A stretch of 35,759 nt of DNA from Deltaproteobacteria bacterium (GTDB taxonomy: Bacteria; Bdellovibrionota_B; Oligoflexia; Oligoflexales; Bog-1112), in NCBI GenBank assembly GCA_023250635.1, contig JAHFAI010000021.1, positions 1 to 35,759 on the forward strand, read 5' to 3'. The notes under the pieces were generated by a model, which worked only from the letters and a program-made list of their open reading frames with translations, had not been told where the DNA came from and made no database searches. The translations under genes and the position numbers were made by a program. Positions 32,303 to 35,759 of the stretch are shown here, one piece after another (positions within the stretch are counted from its first letter, which is position 1; each line of letters opens with the position of its first letter).

Positions 32303-33994
32303 GTGAAGACTCTTCGGGATATTTTGGTAGAATCCGGGAATATCACTGAGGATGCTTATCAACAGGCGATTGCTTTAGTGGCGAGCAAGCAACTATCCCT
32401 CTTACACGCCCTCGAAACCTTAAATGTCTGTGACGACCAAACCCTGCTCACCCTCTTTTCGCAGTTCTACCAAATTCCGAAGATAGATCTTGATAAAATC
32501 AATATCGCTGCCGAAATCATCGATCTCTTGCCCAAATCATTGTGTATGAAATATCGGGTAATTCCCATTGAACGAGCCGGTAATAATATTATTATTGCTA
32601 GCGGAGACCCGCGAAATTTTCAAAGCATTGATTCCATCCGTTTTAAGGTTGGCTATTTTCCTAAGCCAGTGCTTGCTTCAGAATTCAAAATAAGCGCCAC
32701 CCTCGAACGCTACTATGGGAAAATGAGCATTGGCGATCTCGGCGAGGCTGCCAACAATGATGACCTTTCAAACCCAAAAGCCCCTCGCCGAGAAATCAGT
32801 ACTCAATCTCTGTCAAACGATGATGGACCGATCATTAAATTAGTCAACGACATTATCCTCCAATGTATAGAAAAAAAGGCCTCGGATATTCATATTGAGT
32901 GTTACGAAACCAGTATGCGGGTGCGTCTCCGCATCGATGGTTCCTTAATCGAAATTGTCCAACCTCCGCTCACCATCAAAAATGCCCTAATCTCTCGTAT
33001 AAAAATTATGGCCGGGCTTAACATTGCGGAGAATCGCTTACCTCAAGATGGAGCCGTTAATATCAAAATGGATAAGCGTCTTATCGATTTTAGGATCAAT
33101 TCTTTGCCAACTACTTATGGCGAAAAAATCGTCATGCGAATACTCGACAAGGCTAATTTGCAAGTAGACATGACAAAATTGGGATTTGAAACAAATCAAC
33201 TTAAAAAATTTTCCACTGCCATTGCTAGTCCCAACGGCATAGTCCTGGTTACTGGACCCACCGGCTCTGGCAAAACCACCACCCTTTACTCAGCTCTCCA
33301 AGAACTTAACGATGAGGAATCAAACATCGTTACCGCCGAAGATCCGGTTGAATATAACCTCCAGGGAATAAACCAGGTGCAGATGAAATCAGATATTGGT
33401 TTAGATTTTTCGGCAGCCCTGCGAGCTTTCCTCCGTCAAGATCCTGATATTATCATGGTGGGTGAGATTCGCGATCTCGAGACCGCAGAAATCGCTATAA
33501 AAGCAGCCTTGACTGGGCATTTAGTGCTCTCCACCCTGCACACCAATAGCGCCGTCGACACCATCACCCGCCTGCTCAATATGGGAGTAGCATCGTACAA
33601 TCTCGTTGCCGCCCTCAAATGCGTGACTGCGCAACGCCTAGTAAAAACCATTTGCGGACGTTGTAAAGAGCTTGATACTAGTGTTGATAAAGCCATACTT
33701 CTCAGCTTGGGTCTACAAGCTGAAGCTATAGAAAAGATACAAATCTACCGTGGCAAAGGCTGTTCTGTATGTAACAATTCAGGTACTAAAGGGCGAATCG
33801 CCATTCATGAAGTCTTGGTACTCGATGAAGAAATTAGACGGGCGATTGTCGCTGGCGCTTCCGGGTTTGACATTCAACATCTTGCCATGGCCCGAGGTAT
33901 GCACTCGCTGCGTCAAGCAGCCTTGATAAAGATGGTTAAAGGAGAAATTCCTCTGACTGAGGTAATAAGCGAAACTGCTGCAGATGCAAGCTAA
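32303..33994 (+). CDS. pilB: Type IV pilus assembly ATPase PilB (GspE family)
   Basis: A 563-residue secretion ATPase. An N-terminal MshEN/T2SSE_N domain (to about 150) is followed by the motor domain: Walker A GPTGSGKTT (318-326), Asp box TAEDPVEYN, Walker B IIMVGEIRD, His box LVLSTLHTN, and a zinc site with Cys451, Cys454 and a second CxxC (GCSVC). It powers pilin polymerisation from the cytoplasm. The frame opens at GTG 32294, but GTG 32303 has AGGTGG five bases ahead and is preferred. It is followed by pilC after 11 bases with no pilT between them. A type II secretion GspE role cannot be excluded. Confidence 0.93.
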   Translation: MKTLRDILVESGNITEDAYQQAIALVASKQLSLLHALETLNVCDDQTLLTLFSQFYQIPKIDLDKINIAAEIIDLLPKSLCMKYRVIPIERAGNNIIIASGDPRNFQSIDSIRFKVGYFPKPVLASEFKISATLERYYGKMSIGDLGEAANNDDLSNPKAPRREISTQSLSNDDGPIIKLVNDIILQCIEKKASDIHIECYETSMRVRLRIDGSLIEIVQPPLTIKNALISRIKIMAGLNIAENRLPQDGAVNIKMDKRLIDFRINSLPTTYGEKIVMRILDKANLQVDMTKLGFETNQLKKFSTAIASPNGIVLVTGPTGSGKTTTLYSALQELNDEESNIVTAEDPVEYNLQGINQVQMKSDIGLDFSAALRAFLRQDPDIIMVGEIRDLETAEIAIKAALTGHLVLSTLHTNSAVDTITRLLNMGVASYNLVAALKCVTAQRLVKTICGRCKELDTSVDKAILLSLGLQAEAIEKIQIYRGKGCSVCNNSGTKGRIAIHEVLVLDEEIRRAIVAGASGFDIQHLAMARGMHSLRQAALIKMVKGEIPLTEVISETAADAS

Positions 33995-34005
33995 GCGAGG
34001 CTCCC

Positions 34006-35265
34006 ATGGCCACCTTTGCCTATTCCGCCCGCGATAGCAGCGGAAAAATACTACAGGGAAAAATAGAAGCCTCTTCGAAGGAACTAGCACGGGGAAAACT
34101 CGATCGCCGGAGACTAAAAGTTCTGGCCTTAAAAGCCTATGGCAGCGGCGAACAGGGCGATGATGAAAGCACCCCCATTCTTGGTTCTTTTATCGTTCGT
34201 GATGCTAAGGGTGACATTCAAATTAGCTTTGCTAAACAAAAACCAAGCTCTAAGGATCGAATTATTTTCACCAAGCAATTTTCAACGATGCTCAACAGTG
34301 GCGTCCCTCTCATTCAAGCACTGCAAATCCTTACTCAACAACAGGAGAACCGAGGCTTCCGCAAAAATCTTCGTCAAATATCTCAGGCCGTAGAAAACGG
34401 CTCTTCTCTCTCCCAAGCATTGCGGGCTCTACCCGAAATATTTGATACGCTCTATGTATCGATGACCGAAGCGGGAGAAGTCAGTGGACAGCTCGACGTA
34501 ATTTTGTTGAAACTAGTGGGCTTCCTCGAAAAAAGTGACAAGATAAAGAGTCAGGTTAAATCAGCAATGTCTTATCCGCTGATTATCGTCTTTGTTGCCA
34601 TGAGCGTGGTTGCTGGTCTTCTTTCCTTTGTGGTGCCAGTCTTTGCTGCACAATTTGCGGAAAGCGATCGCAAACTTCCCGCCATTACCCAATTTGTCGT
34701 CGACTCTTCAGACCAATTTAGCAAAAATTGGTGGATATTTGCCCTTGGCTTGACGCTTCTTGTTTTTGCCGTGCGCGCAGGCCTAAAAACTCCACGCGGC
34801 GCTTTTTACTTTGATAAATGTATCTTAAAATCTCCTGTCCTCGGCATTCTCTTACAAAAAGTAGCAATCGGTCGATTTTGTTCCACCTTATCAATTATGC
34901 TGGTTTCAGGGGTAAATTTGCTATCGGCACTGTCAATTTGTGCTACCTCCTCTGGCAATAAGGTCCTTGAACAATTTATTATGGGGGTACGAAGCAGCCT
35001 TGAAAAAGGCAGCAATTTATCAACCCCTCTAAGCGAAGGAAAATTATTTCCCAAAATGGTAACCGCCATGATTGCCGTAGGCGAAGCCACCGGCAACCTT
35101 GATTCCATGCTTAATAAGGTCAGTGAGTTCTATGACGAAGAAGTCGACATTGCCGTCAAAGGTCTTCTCTCCATGATAGAACCAATTATGATCGTCTTGA
35201 TCGGGGGAATTGTCGGTTTCATTGTTATTGCTATGTATTTACCAATTTTCGAGATGGCTGGATAA
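34006..35265 (+). CDS. pilC: Type IV pilus inner-membrane platform protein PilC (GspF family)
   Basis: A 419-residue platform protein with two repeated GspF domains. FTKQFSTMLNSGVPLIQAL starts the first and FCSTLSIMLVSGVNLLSAL the second; both are followed by helical bundles and membrane segments (about 190-215, 245-262 and 385-410). The short N-terminal domain FAYSARDSSGKILQGKIEA is also typical. It connects PilB in the cytoplasm to the pilus at the inner membrane. The coupling to pilB (11 bases) supports one operon. Confidence 0.94.
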   Translation: MATFAYSARDSSGKILQGKIEASSKELARGKLDRRRLKVLALKAYGSGEQGDDESTPILGSFIVRDAKGDIQISFAKQKPSSKDRIIFTKQFSTMLNSGVPLIQALQILTQQQENRGFRKNLRQISQAVENGSSLSQALRALPEIFDTLYVSMTEAGEVSGQLDVILLKLVGFLEKSDKIKSQVKSAMSYPLIIVFVAMSVVAGLLSFVVPVFAAQFAESDRKLPAITQFVVDSSDQFSKNWWIFALGLTLLVFAVRAGLKTPRGAFYFDKCILKSPVLGILLQKVAIGRFCSTLSIMLVSGVNLLSALSICATSSGNKVLEQFIMGVRSSLEKGSNLSTPLSEGKLFPKMVTAMIAVGEATGNLDSMLNKVSEFYDEEVDIAVKGLLSMIEPIMIVLIGGIVGFIVIAMYLPIFEMAG

Positions 35266-35360
35266 AGCCAAATCACCCACCACCAAAATCAATATCCTTT
35301 GCTGATCTATCCCTTCTACCGTTAGGCTCTTTGTGAACTTTATAACCAGGGAGCAATACT

Positions 35361-35690
35361 ATGCTACGAAAAATCATGTACCTCGTGGCGGGAGCAGTTT
35401 GCCTGCTCACCCAGCCTAGCTTTGGTGGCGAGAGAACCACGCCAAGCCCAAGGGATGATGATGATCCGCCTGCCTCGACTCAGCTAGCCTCTGCACAACA
35501 GCTGCAGCATCTACAAAGCAAGACTCAGATAGCCTCTGCACAACAGCTGCAGCATCTACAAAGCAAGACTCAGATAGCGCCAGCAACAGACGGGCCTCAA
35601 GCGGTCAACGAAGAAGCGGCAGAGCATCGCGGACGCTTCCGCAGGTTCTTCCATCGCATCGGCTACGGTGGCTACTACGGCTATCCTTAG
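35361..35690 (+). CDS. Exported repeat protein with an in-frame TAG before its Gly-Tyr tail
   Basis: A 109-codon frame: signal peptide (MLRKIMYLVAGAVCLLTQPSFGG), a short acidic stretch, two near-identical 15-residue repeats (ASAQQLQHLQSKTQ core), a basic segment (RGRFRRFFHRIG) and the start of a Gly-Tyr-rich tail, GYGGYYGYP, ending at TAG 35688-35690. The same reading frame remains open and Gly-Tyr-rich after the TAG up to the window end, so the natural protein is probably longer. SD GGGAG is seven bases before the ATG. Family unknown; Gly-Tyr-rich tails occur in surface and adhesive proteins. Confidence 0.65.
   Translation: MLRKIMYLVAGAVCLLTQPSFGGERTTPSPRDDDDPPASTQLASAQQLQHLQSKTQIASAQQLQHLQSKTQIAPATDGPQAVNEEAAEHRGRFRRFFHRIGYGGYYGYP
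35484..35573 (+). repeat. Tandem 45-bp coding repeat
   Basis: Units 35484-35528 and 35529-35573 are identical except at the first codon (CTA versus ATA). Each encodes 15 residues with ASAQQLQHLQSKTQ in common. A multiple of three keeps the frame, so copy number can vary without frameshift. Confidence 0.93.
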
Positions 35691-35759
35691 GGCGGTGGAT
35701 ACTACGGCGGTGGATACGGTGGGTACGGCTATCCTTATGGCGGAGGTTACTACAACGGT
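35688..35759 (+). other. Continuation of the Gly-Tyr-rich frame beyond the TAG, cut by the window edge
   Basis: After TAG at 35688-35690 the same frame gives 23 codons of only Gly, Tyr, Pro and Asn. At 35730-35738 the segment GGCTATCCTTATGGC repeats the segment at 35679-35693, where TAG stands in place of TAT. This points to a single-base change, a sequencing error or readthrough. Confidence 0.75.

Overview
The window looks like a chromosomal segment from a free-living or predatory-type Gram-negative bacterium. Lipoprotein signals, a TonB/BtuB outer-membrane uptake pair, a type IV pilus motor and many exported proteins of unknown function all point that way. The mix of a SufBCD-SufU operon, a fused alpha/beta 2-oxoacid dehydrogenase E1, a Tim44-like protein and several secreted orphans recalls Bdellovibrionota/Oligoflexia or another delta-like lineage. 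That placement is inference only. No rRNA, tRNA, CRISPR array, prophage or intact insertion sequence was seen.

Layout. 1-453: the first codons of a leftward gene whose Shine-Dalgarno (SD) sequence lies in a hairpin, then the C-terminal remnant of an IS4-type transposase. 524-5476: an exported orphan, a small iron-permease-family protein, the ribosome-rescue hydrolase ArfB and two lipoproteins separated by a perfect 25-bp inverted repeat. 5473-8073 (leftward): a cobalamin riboswitch, btuB and a dedicated TonB-like protein. 8269-11341: a divergent acyltransferase-like exported protein, a UbiA-family prenyltransferase and an A-type Fe-S carrier homologue without its C-terminal cysteines. 11394-16731: sufB-sufC-sufD-sufU-nfu and an IscR-type Rrf2 regulator. 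16746-21042 (leftward): amidohydrolase, thioredoxin-like/beta-propeller fusion and Tim44-like protein. 21184-22529: two small exported orphans around a palindromic repeat element. 22526-27751 (leftward): a small protein, fused E1, an exported tyrosine-phosphatase-like protein with Lys in place of the catalytic Arg, rsmD and coaD. 28045-30980: psd, a pyruvate-kinase homologue that has lost most catalytic motifs, and a CYTH protein. 31148-35759: an IHF-alpha-like protein, a MITE-like repeat that supplies the start codon of a cobalamin adenosyltransferase gene, pilB, pilC and an exported repeat/Gly-Tyr protein interrupted by a TAG.

How the parts work together. The riboswitch, BtuB/TonB and the PduO-type adenosyltransferase suggest corrinoid salvage followed by conversion to adenosylcobalamin; no cobalamin biosynthesis gene is present. 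The suf operon builds and delivers Fe-S clusters and ends with a probable Fe-S-sensing repressor. It has no cysteine desulfurase, so SufS or IscS must be encoded elsewhere. PilB and PilC are the motor and platform of a type IV pilus or related machine. I see no single obvious new multi-gene defence or metabolic system. The strongest leads are the psd / degenerate pyruvate kinase / CYTH cluster, the MITE-derived start codon, the SD-sequestering hairpin and the TAT-to-TAG interruption at the right edge.
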